Origin: Gemmatimonadaceae bacterium
GTDB lineage: Bacteria; Latescibacterota; UBA2968; UBA8231
Assembly: GCA_026706075.1 (NCBI GenBank)
Contig: JAPOZM010000113.1
Coordinates: forward strand, 1-64,000
Length of the DNA: 64,000 nucleotides
Direction: 5' to 3'
How positions within the stretch are numbered: the stretch's first letter is position 1; each line of letters begins with the position of its first letter. Both the position numbers and the translations under genes were made by a program. Under the pieces are notes generated by a model. That model saw nothing but the letters and a program-made list of their open reading frames with translations. It was not told the DNA's origin and did not search any database. Positions 1-9,069 of this stretch are shown here, piece after piece.

Positions 1-539
<539 letters not shown>

Positions 540-666
540 GTATTCTCCTCCTGTGGGCGCGCGGGATCCGGACGTGACAGTGATTCGCGTGTGAATCTGT
601 ATTCTGTGTCAAGCCGAGCAATAGCGAAGGCGCCCCCAGGTGGGGCATGACAGTTACCCATGATTT

Positions 667-782
667 TCCGGTGGTCATAGCGGAGGGGAAACACCTCTTC
701 CCATTCCGAACAGAGTAGTTAAGCCCTCCTGCGCCGATGGTACTGCTGGGGTCACCCGGTGGGAGAGTAGGACGCCGCCGGG
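667..782 (+). rRNA. 5S ribosomal RNA
   Basis: The ends pair as the 5S helix I: CCGGTGG at 668-674 with CCGCCGG at 775-781, closed by a T667-G782 pair. The core around 701-722 (CCATTCCGAACAGAGTAGTTAAG) is the standard 5S loop. The length of about 116 nt is normal. It lies 127 nt after the 23S end, as in a regular 16S-23S-5S operon, and no tRNA is seen in the spacer. Confidence 0.96.
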
Positions 783-790
783 TTTTCTTT

Positions 791-818
791 CGAAGGGCCT
801 CCAACAGGGGGCCCTTCG
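791..818. terminator. Hairpin terminator candidate behind the rRNA operon
   Basis: There is a perfect 9-bp stem, CGAAGGGCC (791-799) with GGCCCTTCG (810-818), and a 10-nt loop. It sits between the 5S gene and the converging minus-strand gene, so it may serve both. No long T run follows on either strand; only TTTTCTTT precedes it on the plus strand. The shape therefore fits a terminator better than the sequence does. Confidence 0.6.
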
Positions 819-1853
819 TCATGTACGCCTCCCGCCCCGGGACCTCCGAGGGCGGCCCACTTCGTCGATCTGATTCCGAAGTCGCCTCAGCTTTCCCAAG
901 CGGGCCAGGTCGGGGTAGGTCTCCATGAGCCGCAGGTAGGTGGAGAACCACAATTGGAAGTCGGGGTGCCGGGCGTAGCGGGTCATCGCCGCGCCGCGGT
1001 GGAAGTACCAGGGCTTGAAGCCGGCGAAGTGGGTTCCGTAGATGACATCCAGGCGAGGATAGCCGTTGAGGGAACTGTAGCGAACGTCGATGTTGCGCCA
1101 CTGGCCCGACCAGCGCAGGGTCAGGTATTGCATGTCGGGCCAGTCGAATCGGTCGCCCACGAAGGCCCGCATATCCGGGCCTTCGATGTCCCGCAGGATT
1201 GCCCCGAACTCGGCGGCGTCGGGACGCATCACGAAGAGTGACCCGTTGAACCCCATGTTGGTTGGATCTTCCCGGGGCCGGTCCGAGATCGATGCCGGGA
1301 CCGGGTGGCCGTGGGGGCATTCGGCATAGATCTCGTGCCAGTTCCAGCGCCCCGTCTCCAGGGCCCCCGGGGGCACCACCTGGCGTCCGGCGTCGTCCGT
1401 CTGAAGGAGATGGGACTTGCGTTCGTTGAGGACGCCCGCCGGGGGCTCCAGGTCCAGGAGGCGGCCATAGTGCCGCAGGGGGAGCACGTCCGCGTCGAGC
1501 ACCACCACCCGCTCGAAGTGGTGCCCCAGCCCGCCGCCGGCCCCAAGGCGCAGGGCGTGAATGCGGGTGAAGAAGTAGGGCCGGTCCTGGCGTTCCTGGC
1601 GGCGCGCGTGCGGAACGAAAATCGGTTCCACCTCGATCACGTCATCGAAAAGCCGGCCCAGTGATTCCCGGGCCTTTGGAGATACCCCTTCCGTTACCAG
1701 GCATATCAGCGGGGCCGGCAGCCGTTGGAGGCGCAGCCCGAAGGCCAGCACGAGTGCCCCGGGCAGGTAGTTGTCGTTGAGCATGAGGAAGGTGGCGAAG
1801 GCGCACCTCGGCGGCCTCTCGGAAGCCGCTGGTTCGCGCTCGGGGTTGTCCAC
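819..1853 (-). CDS. GT8 (glycogenin-like) family glycosyltransferase
   Basis: This is probably a retaining sugar-nucleotide transferase of family GT8. The N-terminal part reads like the family opening (FATFLMLNDNYLPGALVLAF), followed by the metal-binding DxD in VVLDADVLP and a C-terminal HFAGFKPW block, which matches the H-x2-G-x-KPW motif of GT8. No signal peptide or membrane segment is seen, so it should be cytoplasmic. I chose the GTG at 1853 (344 aa). The open frame extends back to 1949, but that longer start would overlap the promoter region of the divergent EF-G-like gene. No pathway neighbour gives a substrate. It could act on glycogen-like primers or on surface glycans. Confidence 0.72.
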   Translation of the reverse strand: MDNPEREPAASERPPRCAFATFLMLNDNYLPGALVLAFGLRLQRLPAPLICLVTEGVSPKARESLGRLFDDVIEVEPIFVPHARRQERQDRPYFFTRIHALRLGAGGGLGHHFERVVVLDADVLPLRHYGRLLDLEPPAGVLNERKSHLLQTDDAGRQVVPPGALETGRWNWHEIYAECPHGHPVPASISDRPREDPTNMGFNGSLFVMRPDAAEFGAILRDIEGPDMRAFVGDRFDWPDMQYLTLRWSGQWRNIDVRYSSLNGYPRLDVIYGTHFAGFKPWYFHRGAAMTRYARHPDFQLWFSTYLRLMETYPDLARLGKLRRLRNQIDEVGRPRRSRGGRRT

Positions 1854-1895
1854 GCAAGTCTCGTCCGGGGTGTTGTTTATGGAGAATCGGGCGGC

Positions 1896-1925
1896 TTGAC
1901 AGTGCCGGCCGGGGCGGCATAGTTT
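1896..1925 (+). promoter_or_regulatory. Predicted promoter of the EF-G-like gene
   Basis: There is a perfect -35 box TTGACA at 1896-1901, then an 18-bp gap and TAGTTT at 1920-1925 (or CATAGT at 1918-1923 with a 16-bp gap). Transcription would start near 1932, giving a leader of about 130 nt before the GTG at 2060. Confidence 0.5.
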
Positions 1926-1951
1926 ACCCGCTGTTCGAGGTCCGCTCAATC

Positions 1952-1985
1952 CAGAGTCCCCCGGGTGCTGGTCCGGTGGACTCTG
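1952..1985 (+). other. Leader hairpin upstream of the EF-G-like gene
   Basis: CAGAGTCC (1952-1959) pairs perfectly with GGACTCTG (1978-1985) around an 18-nt GC-rich loop. It lies inside the predicted 5' leader and well upstream of the chosen start. It may affect RNA stability or attenuation. No known riboswitch was recognised. Confidence 0.35.
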
Positions 1986-2059
1986 CGCCGTTCTGGCGTC
2001 CCAGATCGGGCGTGGTGGATACCTCCCCTGACCACCTCAACCTCCTCACAGGTGCAACC

Positions 2060-4135
2060 GTGCCACACACGATCGATGAAGTGCGCAATGTCGTCCTCGT
2101 CGGCCACAGCGGCTCCGGCAAGACGGCCCTGGCGGAAGCCGTCATCTACAACACCGGTCAGCTCACGCGGCTCGGCCGCGTCGAAGATGGTACCACGGTG
2201 TCCGACTTCGACTCGGAGGAGATCGAGCGGAAGATCTCCCTCAAGACCTCCCTCCTCAGCGGCGAGTGGAAGGGCATTCACTTCGACCTGATGGACACAC
2301 CGGGGTACGCAGACTTCATCCCCGAGACGCAGTCGGCGCTGCGCGTGGCCGATGCCAGCGTGGTCGTCGTCGAGTCGGTCTCCGGAATCGACATCGGCAC
2401 CGTGCGCGCCTGGCGCCTGGCCCAGCAGAGCGGCCTGCCCTGCATCCTCTTCGTCAACAAGATGGACCGCCCCGAGATCGATCTGGATGGGGTCCTTCAG
2501 CAAATGCACGAACGTCTCGGCCGAATGGCCGTGCCCCTTCAGTATGCGGTCGACCCGGGGGAGGGCTTCCACCAGGTCGTCGACCTGGTCGACGGCAAGC
2601 TGGTCACCTACGCCGACGGCAAGGTCGAAGAAGGCGAGATTCCGTCTCCCCTGCAGGAGGAGGTGGAGCCCTTGCGGGAGCAGCTCGTCGAAGCCGTGGC
2701 CGAGACCGACGAGGAGTTGATGGAGCGCTACTTCAGCGAGGGAAGTCTGGAGCCGGATGAGCTCAGGGCTGGGCTGCGCAAGGCCGTGGAGGCGCGCGAG
2801 ATCTTCCCCGTTCTCTTCGGAGATGCCTACAACAACATCGCCGTCGACCGGCTGATGGGGGCCGCGGCGGAGTTCTTCCCCTCGCCGGATCGGAGTCCCG
2901 GTCTCGCCTATGCCGACGGCAACGGCGAGGAGCGGACCCTGGAGGCCTCGCCCGATGGGCCGCTGGTCTCCTATGTATTCAAGACCACCGCGGAGCAGCA
3001 CGTGGGCGAATTGAGCTACCTTCGCGTTTTCTCCGGCAGTCTCCGCCACGGCGACGAAGTGAGCAATTCCGTGCGCCAGAAGACCGAGCGCATCGGCCAG
3101 ATCTACCAGCTCAACGGGCACGAGCGCACCGAGGTCGAGAGCGCCGGCGCCGGTGACATCGTCGCCCTCGTCAAGCTCAAGGATACCCATACGGGGGACA
3201 CCCTGTGCACCAGGTCCGAACCGGTGCAGCTTCCGAGAGTCGAACCTCCGGAGCCCCTCATCCGCGTCGCCGTGGCGCCGCGGGAGAAGGGCAGCGAGGA
3301 GCGCATGGCCACCGGCCTGCAGCAGTTGCACGAGGAGGACCCGAGCTTCGAGTTCAGGTACGACGGCGAGATTCGCCAGTCGGTGCTCGCCGCACAGGGC
3401 GACCTGCATCTGGAGACGATCCTCAAGCGCCTCCGGGAGCGGTACAGTGTCGAGGTCGACACCGAGGCCCCGCGGGTGCCTTACCGCGAGACGATCCGCG
3501 GCAACGCCGAGGGCCACTACCGGCACAAGAAGCAGTCCGGGGGGCGCGGACAGTTCGGAGAGGTTTACCTCCGTGTCACGCCGAAGTCGCGGGGCGAGGG
3601 CTTCGAGTTCGTCAACGAAGTCGTGGGCGGCAGCATTCCGACGAACTTCATCCCCGCCGTCGAGAAGGGACTCCAGGAGAGCCTGGCGGTGGGTCCCATC
3701 TCCGGCTCGGCCGTCGTCGACGTGGCCGCCACCGTGTACGACGGCAAGCACCACGCCGTCGACTCGGACGAGGTCTCCTTCAAGATCGCCTCGTCACAGG
3801 CCTTCAAGGACGCCTTCCTCAAGGCCCGTCCCGTTCTGCTCGAGCCGATCTACCAGCTGACGATCACCGTGCCCGAGGAGTTCATGGGCGACGTGATGGG
3901 CGACCTCACCTCCCGCCGGGGCCGCATCAGCGGCACCAGTGCCGATGGCCATCTCCAGATCATCGAGGCCGAGGTGCCCCTGGCGGAGATCGATCGGTAC
4001 GCCACCCGGCTGCGCTCCATGTCCCAGGGCGAGGGCATGCACACCCAGAGCCTCAGCCGCTACGAGGAGGTGCCCGGGGACGTGCAGGCCCGCATCATCG
4101 AAGAAGCCAGCAAGGAACAGGCGCAGGCGGCCTGA
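2060..4135 (+). CDS. Elongation factor G-like GTPase (EF-G2/FusA2 type)
   Basis: This is a translational GTPase with EF-G domain order. The G1 loop is GHSGSGKT near residue 15, G3 is DTPGYADF, G4 is NKMD, and EF-G domains II-V follow over about 690 aa. The N-terminal style (GTTVSDFDSEEI before the effector region) matches the 'EF-G-like' second paralogue found in many bacteria, whose exact job is unsettled, rather than canonical FusA. It lies away from rpsL, rpsG and tuf, which also argues against the housekeeping copy. I chose GTG 2060 because AGGTG lies 5 nt upstream. The frame is open back to a GTG at 1976, but that start lacks a ribosome-binding site. It has its own promoter and leader hairpin. 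Confidence 0.9.
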   Translation: MPHTIDEVRNVVLVGHSGSGKTALAEAVIYNTGQLTRLGRVEDGTTVSDFDSEEIERKISLKTSLLSGEWKGIHFDLMDTPGYADFIPETQSALRVADASVVVVESVSGIDIGTVRAWRLAQQSGLPCILFVNKMDRPEIDLDGVLQQMHERLGRMAVPLQYAVDPGEGFHQVVDLVDGKLVTYADGKVEEGEIPSPLQEEVEPLREQLVEAVAETDEELMERYFSEGSLEPDELRAGLRKAVEAREIFPVLFGDAYNNIAVDRLMGAAAEFFPSPDRSPGLAYADGNGEERTLEASPDGPLVSYVFKTTAEQHVGELSYLRVFSGSLRHGDEVSNSVRQKTERIGQIYQLNGHERTEVESAGAGDIVALVKLKDTHTGDTLCTRSEPVQLPRVEPPEPLIRVAVAPREKGSEERMATGLQQLHEEDPSFEFRYDGEIRQSVLAAQGDLHLETILKRLRERYSVEVDTEAPRVPYRETIRGNAEGHYRHKKQSGGRGQFGEVYLRVTPKSRGEGFEFVNEVVGGSIPTNFIPAVEKGLQESLAVGPISGSAVVDVAATVYDGKHHAVDSDEVSFKIASSQAFKDAFLKARPVLLEPIYQLTITVPEEFMGDVMGDLTSRRGRISGTSADGHLQIIEAEVPLAEIDRYATRLRSMSQGEGMHTQSLSRYEEVPGDVQARIIEEASKEQAQAA

Positions 4136-4230
4136 TCCGCCTGCGGTCTTCAAGGTCGGGCCTCGCCCGCCGGCCGCCCGGTCCGGGCCTGGCGGCGCCG
4201 GTCTCCCAGCCTGCGTAGATTCAGGAAGCC

Positions 4231-4980
4231 ATGTCCGGTCACTCCAAGTGGAGCACGATCAAGCGGAAGAAGGGTGCCAACGACGCCAAGCGCGGGAAGT
4301 TGTTCACCAAGCTGATCCGGGAACTGACCGTGGCGGCGCGCCAAGGCGGCGCCGTGGAGGATTCCAACCCGCGGCTGCGGACGGCCGTGCAGAACGCACG
4401 GGCCGCCAACATGCCGCAGAACACCATCGATCGCGCCATTCGCCGCGGCTCCGGCGACGAGGCCGGCGTCCTCTACGAGGAGGCGGTCTACGAGGGCTAC
4501 GGCCCCGGGGGCGTGGCCATCATCATCGAGACCCTGACGGACAACAGGAACCGCACCGTCTCCGAGGTGCGCCACGTCTTCGGCAAGTTCGGCGGCAACC
4601 TGGCCGAGAAGGGCGCCGTCTCCTGGATGTTCGCCCTCAAGGGGCTGATCGAGGTAGACGAGTCCTCGGCTGGCGAAGAGGATGTGATGCTGGCCGTGAT
4701 GGACGCCGGCGGAGAGGATCTGCAGCAGGCCGACGGCGTCTTCGAGGTGCTGGCCCCCGCCGACCACTTCGACGCCGTCAAGCGCGCCCTCGAAGAGGCC
4801 GGCATAGCCTACGGCCAGGCGTCGCTGGCGTGGATCCCGCAGAACACCCTCTCGGTGGAGGGCGCCGACGCCCAGGGCACCGTCCGCCTGCTCGAGGATC
4901 TCGAGGATCTCGACGACGTGCAGAGGGTGTTCTCCAACTTCGACGTGCAGGAGGAGGAGCTGGCGAAGCTGCTCGCCTGA
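4231..4980 (+). CDS. yebC: YebC/PmpR family protein
   Basis: The 249-aa protein opens with the family signature SGHSKWSTIKRKKGANDAKR, followed by LIREL and the conserved YEGYGPGGVAII block. Members have been described as transcriptional regulators, and more recently as helpers of translation through difficult proline stretches. The location directly in front of ruvC, ruvA and ruvB is the widespread yebC-ruvCAB arrangement and supports orthology. An AGGAAG lies just before the ATG. The length is normal (family about 240-250 aa). Confidence 0.97.
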   Translation: MSGHSKWSTIKRKKGANDAKRGKLFTKLIRELTVAARQGGAVEDSNPRLRTAVQNARAANMPQNTIDRAIRRGSGDEAGVLYEEAVYEGYGPGGVAIIIETLTDNRNRTVSEVRHVFGKFGGNLAEKGAVSWMFALKGLIEVDESSAGEEDVMLAVMDAGGEDLQQADGVFEVLAPADHFDAVKRALEEAGIAYGQASLAWIPQNTLSVEGADAQGTVRLLEDLEDLDDVQRVFSNFDVQEEELAKLLA

Positions 4981-4996
4981 CCGGCTCTCGGCACTC

Positions 4997-5545
4997 GTGC
5001 TCGTTCTCGGTCTCGACCCAAGCAGCACCAGCACGGGATACGGGGTGGTATGTGCCGAGGGCCGGGCACTGACCCTCGTCGACTGCGGCTGTATTCGACC
5101 CCCGAAGGGAGCCGGCGACTTCGCCGGGCGTCTGGCGGTCCTGGACGACGGCCTGGCGGAGCTGCTCTCCCGGTCCCGGCCGGAGGCCGTAGCCCTCGAG
5201 AGCAGCTTCTACGGCCGCGACGCCGACGCCGCCGCCAAACTGGGGGAGGCCCGCGGCGTCCTTCGCCTCCGCCTGCACAAGGCGGGCTATTCGCCGGCCC
5301 TCTACTCGCCGGCGGAGGTCAAGAAGGCGGTGGTCGGCAACGGCCAGGCCACCAAGGAGCAGGTTCAGTCCATGGTCGCCCGGCTCCTGCGCATGGACGA
5401 GTTGCCGACTCCACTCGACGCTTCCGACGCCCTCGCCGTGGCCGTCTGCCACCTGCACAGGAGCCGCCGCCCTTCGGCGATGGAGGCCGTCGGCGTCCGC
5501 AAGCCCGAGGTGCAGGCCCTGCTGCGGCGCGTCGTCAACCGCTGA
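4997..5545 (+). CDS. ruvC: Crossover junction endodeoxyribonuclease RuvC
   Basis: RuvC is the Holliday-junction resolvase that cuts symmetrically across junctions processed by RuvAB. The four-acid active site is visible: Asp7 in LGLDPS, a Glu in ALESSF near residue 67, and the DASDAL pair near residues 140-143. The length (182 aa) is close to the usual 170-180. It begins with GTG 16 nt after yebC, and ruvA follows after a 15-nt gap, consistent with one operon. Confidence 0.96.
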   Translation: MLVLGLDPSSTSTGYGVVCAEGRALTLVDCGCIRPPKGAGDFAGRLAVLDDGLAELLSRSRPEAVALESSFYGRDADAAAKLGEARGVLRLRLHKAGYSPALYSPAEVKKAVVGNGQATKEQVQSMVARLLRMDELPTPLDASDALAVAVCHLHRSRRPSAMEAVGVRKPEVQALLRRVVNR

Positions 5546-5560
5546 GAGAGGGTCCCCCGG

Positions 5561-6157
5561 GTGATCACGCACCTCCGCGGCCTCCTGGCCCACAAGGCGC
5601 CGACCCGCGCCGTGGTCGAGGTCGGGGGGGTCGGCTACGAGCTGTCCATCTCCCTCGCCACGTACGACGGTCTGCCGGCGGCTGGCTCCACCGTCCAGAT
5701 CCTGGCCCACACCCACGCCCGCGAGGATCAACTGGCCCTGTTCGGCTTCCTCCAGGAGGAGGAGCGCGAGATGTTCCGGCTCCTCATCGGCATCTCCGGC
5801 ATAGGTCCCAACCTCGCTCTGACGATCCTCTCCGGCCTGTCCGTCGACGACCTCGCCCGGGCCATCCAGGAAGAGCGCGCCGGCGACCTCACCAGGGTGC
5901 GCGGCATCGGCCCGCGGACGGCCCAGAGGGTTGTCGTCGACTTGAAGGACCGGATCCGGCGGCCCTCGCGGACCGGCCCCGAAGCGCCCCAGGCAGCCGG
6001 CTCCGACGACCTCGTCGACGAGGCCATGCTGGCCCTGGAGGCTCTCGGCTTCGCCGGTCCGACGGCGCGCAAGGCCTTGGAAGCGGTGCGCAGCCGCCTC
6101 GGAGAGGGTGAGGCGTCGGTGCAGGCCCTGATCAAGGGCGCCCTGCGAGAGCGCTGA
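5561..6157 (+). CDS. ruvA: Holliday junction branch migration protein RuvA
   Basis: RuvA binds the four-way junction as a tetramer and loads RuvB. The N-terminal OB domain is typical (start ITHLRG, then VEVGGVGYEL). Two helix-hairpin-helix motifs follow (LIGISGIGPNLAL and VRGIGPRTAQRVVVDLKD). The C-terminal domain III that touches RuvB reads EAMLALEALGF. The 198-aa length is normal. It starts with GTG, and its TGA overlaps the ruvB ATG by one base, so translation is coupled. Confidence 0.97.
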   Translation: MITHLRGLLAHKAPTRAVVEVGGVGYELSISLATYDGLPAAGSTVQILAHTHAREDQLALFGFLQEEEREMFRLLIGISGIGPNLALTILSGLSVDDLARAIQEERAGDLTRVRGIGPRTAQRVVVDLKDRIRRPSRTGPEAPQAAGSDDLVDEAMLALEALGFAGPTARKALEAVRSRLGEGEASVQALIKGALRER

Positions 6158-7185
6158 TGGAGACCAGATTCGTCGATCCCGAAGACCAGGGAGACGAGGG
6201 GCTGGATCCCTCGCTCCGCCCCAGGCGTCTGGATGAGATGCTCGGGCAGGACAAGGTCAAGGAGCAGCTGCGGATCGCCATCACCGCCGCCAGGGAGCGC
6301 GGCGAGGCCCTCGACCACGTGCTCCTGTCCGGGCCTCCCGGCCTCGGCAAGACCACCCTCGCCCGGGTGATCGCCAACGAGATGGGCGTGGCTGTGCACG
6401 ACACCTCGGGTCCGTTGCTCGACCGCCCCGTCGACCTGGCCGGCATCGTCACCGCCCTCGGGGCCCGCGATGTACTCTTCATCGACGAGGTGCACCGCGT
6501 CAACCGCGAGGTGGAGGAGTACCTCTACTCCGCCATGGAGGACTACCGCATCGACATCCTCATCGACTCCGGGCCCACGGCCCGGTCGGTGACCCTGGAT
6601 CTGGAACGGTTCACGCTCGTGGGCGCCACCACCCGGCAGGGACTGCTCACGGCCCCCATGCGCGCCCGCTTCCTGATAACCGCCAACCTCGACTACTACA
6701 CCGTCGAAGAGTTGGTGCAGATCGTCCTGCGCGACGCCAGGCTCCTGGGCTTCACCGTCCTGCCCGAGGGGGCTGGCGAGATCGCCCGCCGCGCCCGGGG
6801 AACGGCGCGTCTCGCCAAGCGCTGGCTGCGGCGCTGCCGCGACTACGCCCAGGTCGAGGGCGACGGCGCCGTCGACCGGGACACCGCCGCCGCCGCCCTC
6901 GAGATCCTCAAGGTGGACGAGCTCGGGCTGGACGAGGTCGATCGCCGGCTGCTGGAGGTGATCATCGACAGGTTCGGGGGAGGTCCGGTGGGGGTGAACA
7001 ACCTGGCGGCCGCCATCGGCGAGGAGGAGGGCACCATCACCGAGGTCTACGAGCCGTACCTGATCCAGCAGGGGTTCCTCAAGAGAACCCCGCGCGGGCG
7101 GCAGGCCATGCCGCGGTCCTGGACCCACCTGGGAAGGACGCCCCCCCAGGGGCTGGGCCCCGGCGACCAGATGGACCTTCTGTGA
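6157..7185 (+). CDS. ruvB: Holliday junction branch migration ATPase RuvB
   Basis: RuvB is the hexameric AAA+ motor that pumps DNA through the RuvA-bound junction. The Walker A is GPPGLGKTTLA, the Walker B is LFIDEVHR, and sensor 1 lies in LVGATTR. The C-terminal winged-helix segment ends with the conserved YEPYLIQQGFLKRTPRGR. The 342-aa length is typical. It overlaps ruvA by one base and tsaB by four, within the yebC-ruvCAB-tsaB operon. Confidence 0.98.
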   Translation: METRFVDPEDQGDEGLDPSLRPRRLDEMLGQDKVKEQLRIAITAARERGEALDHVLLSGPPGLGKTTLARVIANEMGVAVHDTSGPLLDRPVDLAGIVTALGARDVLFIDEVHRVNREVEEYLYSAMEDYRIDILIDSGPTARSVTLDLERFTLVGATTRQGLLTAPMRARFLITANLDYYTVEELVQIVLRDARLLGFTVLPEGAGEIARRARGTARLAKRWLRRCRDYAQVEGDGAVDRDTAAAALEILKVDELGLDEVDRRLLEVIIDRFGGGPVGVNNLAAAIGEEEGTITEVYEPYLIQQGFLKRTPRGRQAMPRSWTHLGRTPPQGLGPGDQMDLL

Positions 7186-7877
7186 ACCTGCTCCTGGCCA
7201 TCGACACGGCCACCTCCGCCGGCAGCGTGGCGGTATCGGCCGATGATTCGATCCTTGCTCTGAGGACCTTCCAGGCCCCTCGGGAGCACTCGCGGCGGCT
7301 CTTTCCGGAGATCGACCGGGCCCTCGACGACGCCGGCGGCCAACGAGGGCAGATCGGCGCCGTGGCCGTCACCATCGGCCCGGGCTCCTTCACAGGGCTG
7401 CGCATCGGCCTGAGCGCGGCCAAGGGTCTGTGCATGGCCCTGGAGGCCCCGCTCGTCGGCCTGTCGACGCTCGAGGTGCTGGCGGCGCGGGTCCCGTGGT
7501 GCCGACTGCCGGTGTGCGTGGCCCTGGCCGCGCGGAGGGATGAGGTCTACACGGCGGCCTTCGACACCTCCCTGGGCCGGCCTCGGCCGCTGAGTCCCGA
7601 GCGCCTCGCCAACCAGGCGGAACTGGTGGCGGAATGGAACGGCCGGGACGTACTGTTTACCGGCGATGGCCTGGACCGGTCGCCGGACTTGCCGCACGGC
7701 CTGAGACGCGCGCCCGCACCCGTGCGCAGCCCCTGTGCCGCCGAGGCCGCCTGGCTCGCCGGGCCGAAGCTGGCGCGCGGTGAGTTCCTCGATCCGGGTC
7801 GGGCGGAGCCCGTCTACCTGGGCCAGACCGCTTTCGTCACCCGTCCGGCGCAGGAGGCCGGCGCTCCGGCCCCCTGA
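7182..7877 (+). CDS. tsaB: tRNA t6A synthesis protein TsaB
   Basis: TsaB partners with TsaD and TsaE in making N6-threonylcarbamoyladenosine at position 37 of ANN-decoding tRNAs. It has the ASKHA fold opening (LLAIDTATSAGSVAV) and the family hallmark TIGPGSFTGLRIGLSAAKGL. At 231 aa it has the usual length. Its GTG overlaps the ruvB stop (GTGA). No tsaC, tsaD or tsaE lies in the window, so the partners must be elsewhere. Confidence 0.94.
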   Translation: MNLLLAIDTATSAGSVAVSADDSILALRTFQAPREHSRRLFPEIDRALDDAGGQRGQIGAVAVTIGPGSFTGLRIGLSAAKGLCMALEAPLVGLSTLEVLAARVPWCRLPVCVALAARRDEVYTAAFDTSLGRPRPLSPERLANQAELVAEWNGRDVLFTGDGLDRSPDLPHGLRRAPAPVRSPCAAEAAWLAGPKLARGEFLDPGRAEPVYLGQTAFVTRPAQEAGAPAP

Positions 7878-7946
7878 TCTGCGGGTCCCGTCGTCCCACA
7901 AACACCCGGTGGTGGCAAGGCCCGCCGGTCTCCCGGGAGAGAGTCG

Positions 7947-9059
7947 ATGGCAGAGGTCGTCCTGAAAGGCGTGAGCAAGGTCTACGGCAAGGAGGTGGTT
8001 GCCGTGGATGGCGCCGACATCCACATCGAGGACCGGTCCTTCGTCGTCCTCGTCGGCCCCTCGGGGTGCGGCAAGTCGACGACCCTGCGCATGGTGGCGG
8101 GGCTGGAGGAGATCACCGAGGGCGAGATCTACATCGACGGCACCCTGGTGAACGACATCCCGCCCAAGGACCGGGATATCGCCATGGTCTTCCAGAACTA
8201 CGCCCTCTACCCGCACATGAGCGTCTATCAGAACATGGCGTTCGGCCTCAAGCTGCGGAAGTACCCGAAGCAGGAGATCGAGGCCCGGGTCCGCGAGGCG
8301 GCCGAGATCCTGGGGATCGAGGAATTGCTGGAGCGCAAGCCTCGGGCCTTGTCGGGCGGCCAGCGCCAGCGCGTCGCCGTGGGCCGGGCCATCGTGCGCA
8401 AGCCGAAGGTCTTCCTCTTCGACGAGCCGCTCTCGAATCTCGACGCCAAGCTGCGCGTGCAGATGCGCACCGAGATCAGCAAGCTCCACCGCCGGCTCGA
8501 GGCGACCATGCTCTACGTCACCCACGATCAGACCGAGGCGATGACCATGGGGGACCGCATCGTGGTGATGAAGGACGGCCGCATCCAGCAGAACGACTCC
8601 CCCCTCAACCTATACAACTTCCCCGCCAACCAGTTCGTGGCCGGCTTCATCGGCAGCCCGTCGATGAACTTCTTCGAGGGCCGCCTGACCAACGGCGGCG
8701 GCGGCCTGGTCTTCGACGAGGGGGGGGTCCAGTTGCCCCTGCCCGCATCCCAGGCCGGGGGGCTGGGGGATCACGCCGGTCAGGAGGTGGTCCTCGGCAT
8801 CCGGCCGGAGGACATCCACGACCCGGCCACGATGGCCCCGGGCGTCGACGCCATCGAGATCGAGGCGACCGTCGAGGTTGTGGAGCCCATGGGCAACGAG
8901 GTCTTCCTCTACCTGACCACGGGCCGCTCCTCCTTCGTCGCACGTGTCGATCCCCTGCACGTCCCCGCCGTGGAGCAGAGGGTCCGCCTGGCCGTGGAGA
9001 TCGGCAAGGCGCACTACTTCGACCGGGAGACCGAGGTCAGTCTCCTCGACCGGAACTGA
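7947..9059 (+). CDS. ABC transporter ATP-binding protein, MsmK/UgpC/MalK type
   Basis: This is the energising subunit of carbohydrate (CUT1-type) importers. It has a Walker A GPSGCGKST near residue 37, a Q-loop, the signature LSGGQRQR, a Walker B VFLFDEP followed by LSNLDAKLR, and a C-terminal TOBE-type extension bringing it to 370 aa. No permease or binding protein of this class is near: it stands alone between tsaB and holB. Families of this kind (MsmX, for example) are known to serve several importers at once, so a shared ATPase role is plausible here. The substrate cannot be read from sequence. Confidence 0.9.
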   Translation: MAEVVLKGVSKVYGKEVVAVDGADIHIEDRSFVVLVGPSGCGKSTTLRMVAGLEEITEGEIYIDGTLVNDIPPKDRDIAMVFQNYALYPHMSVYQNMAFGLKLRKYPKQEIEARVREAAEILGIEELLERKPRALSGGQRQRVAVGRAIVRKPKVFLFDEPLSNLDAKLRVQMRTEISKLHRRLEATMLYVTHDQTEAMTMGDRIVVMKDGRIQQNDSPLNLYNFPANQFVAGFIGSPSMNFFEGRLTNGGGGLVFDEGGVQLPLPASQAGGLGDHAGQEVVLGIRPEDIHDPATMAPGVDAIEIEATVEVVEPMGNEVFLYLTTGRSSFVARVDPLHVPAVEQRVRLAVEIGKAHYFDRETEVSLLDRN

Positions 9060-9069
9060 CCCGGGCGGC

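Noticed and set aside
1946..3754. Long minus-strand open frame opposite the EF-G-like gene
   Set aside because: It is a GC-bias shadow: repetitive Leu/Val/His/Gly-rich text without domains. The same holds for other long opposite frames (for example 34809-39065, 46857-50558 and 61088-63952).
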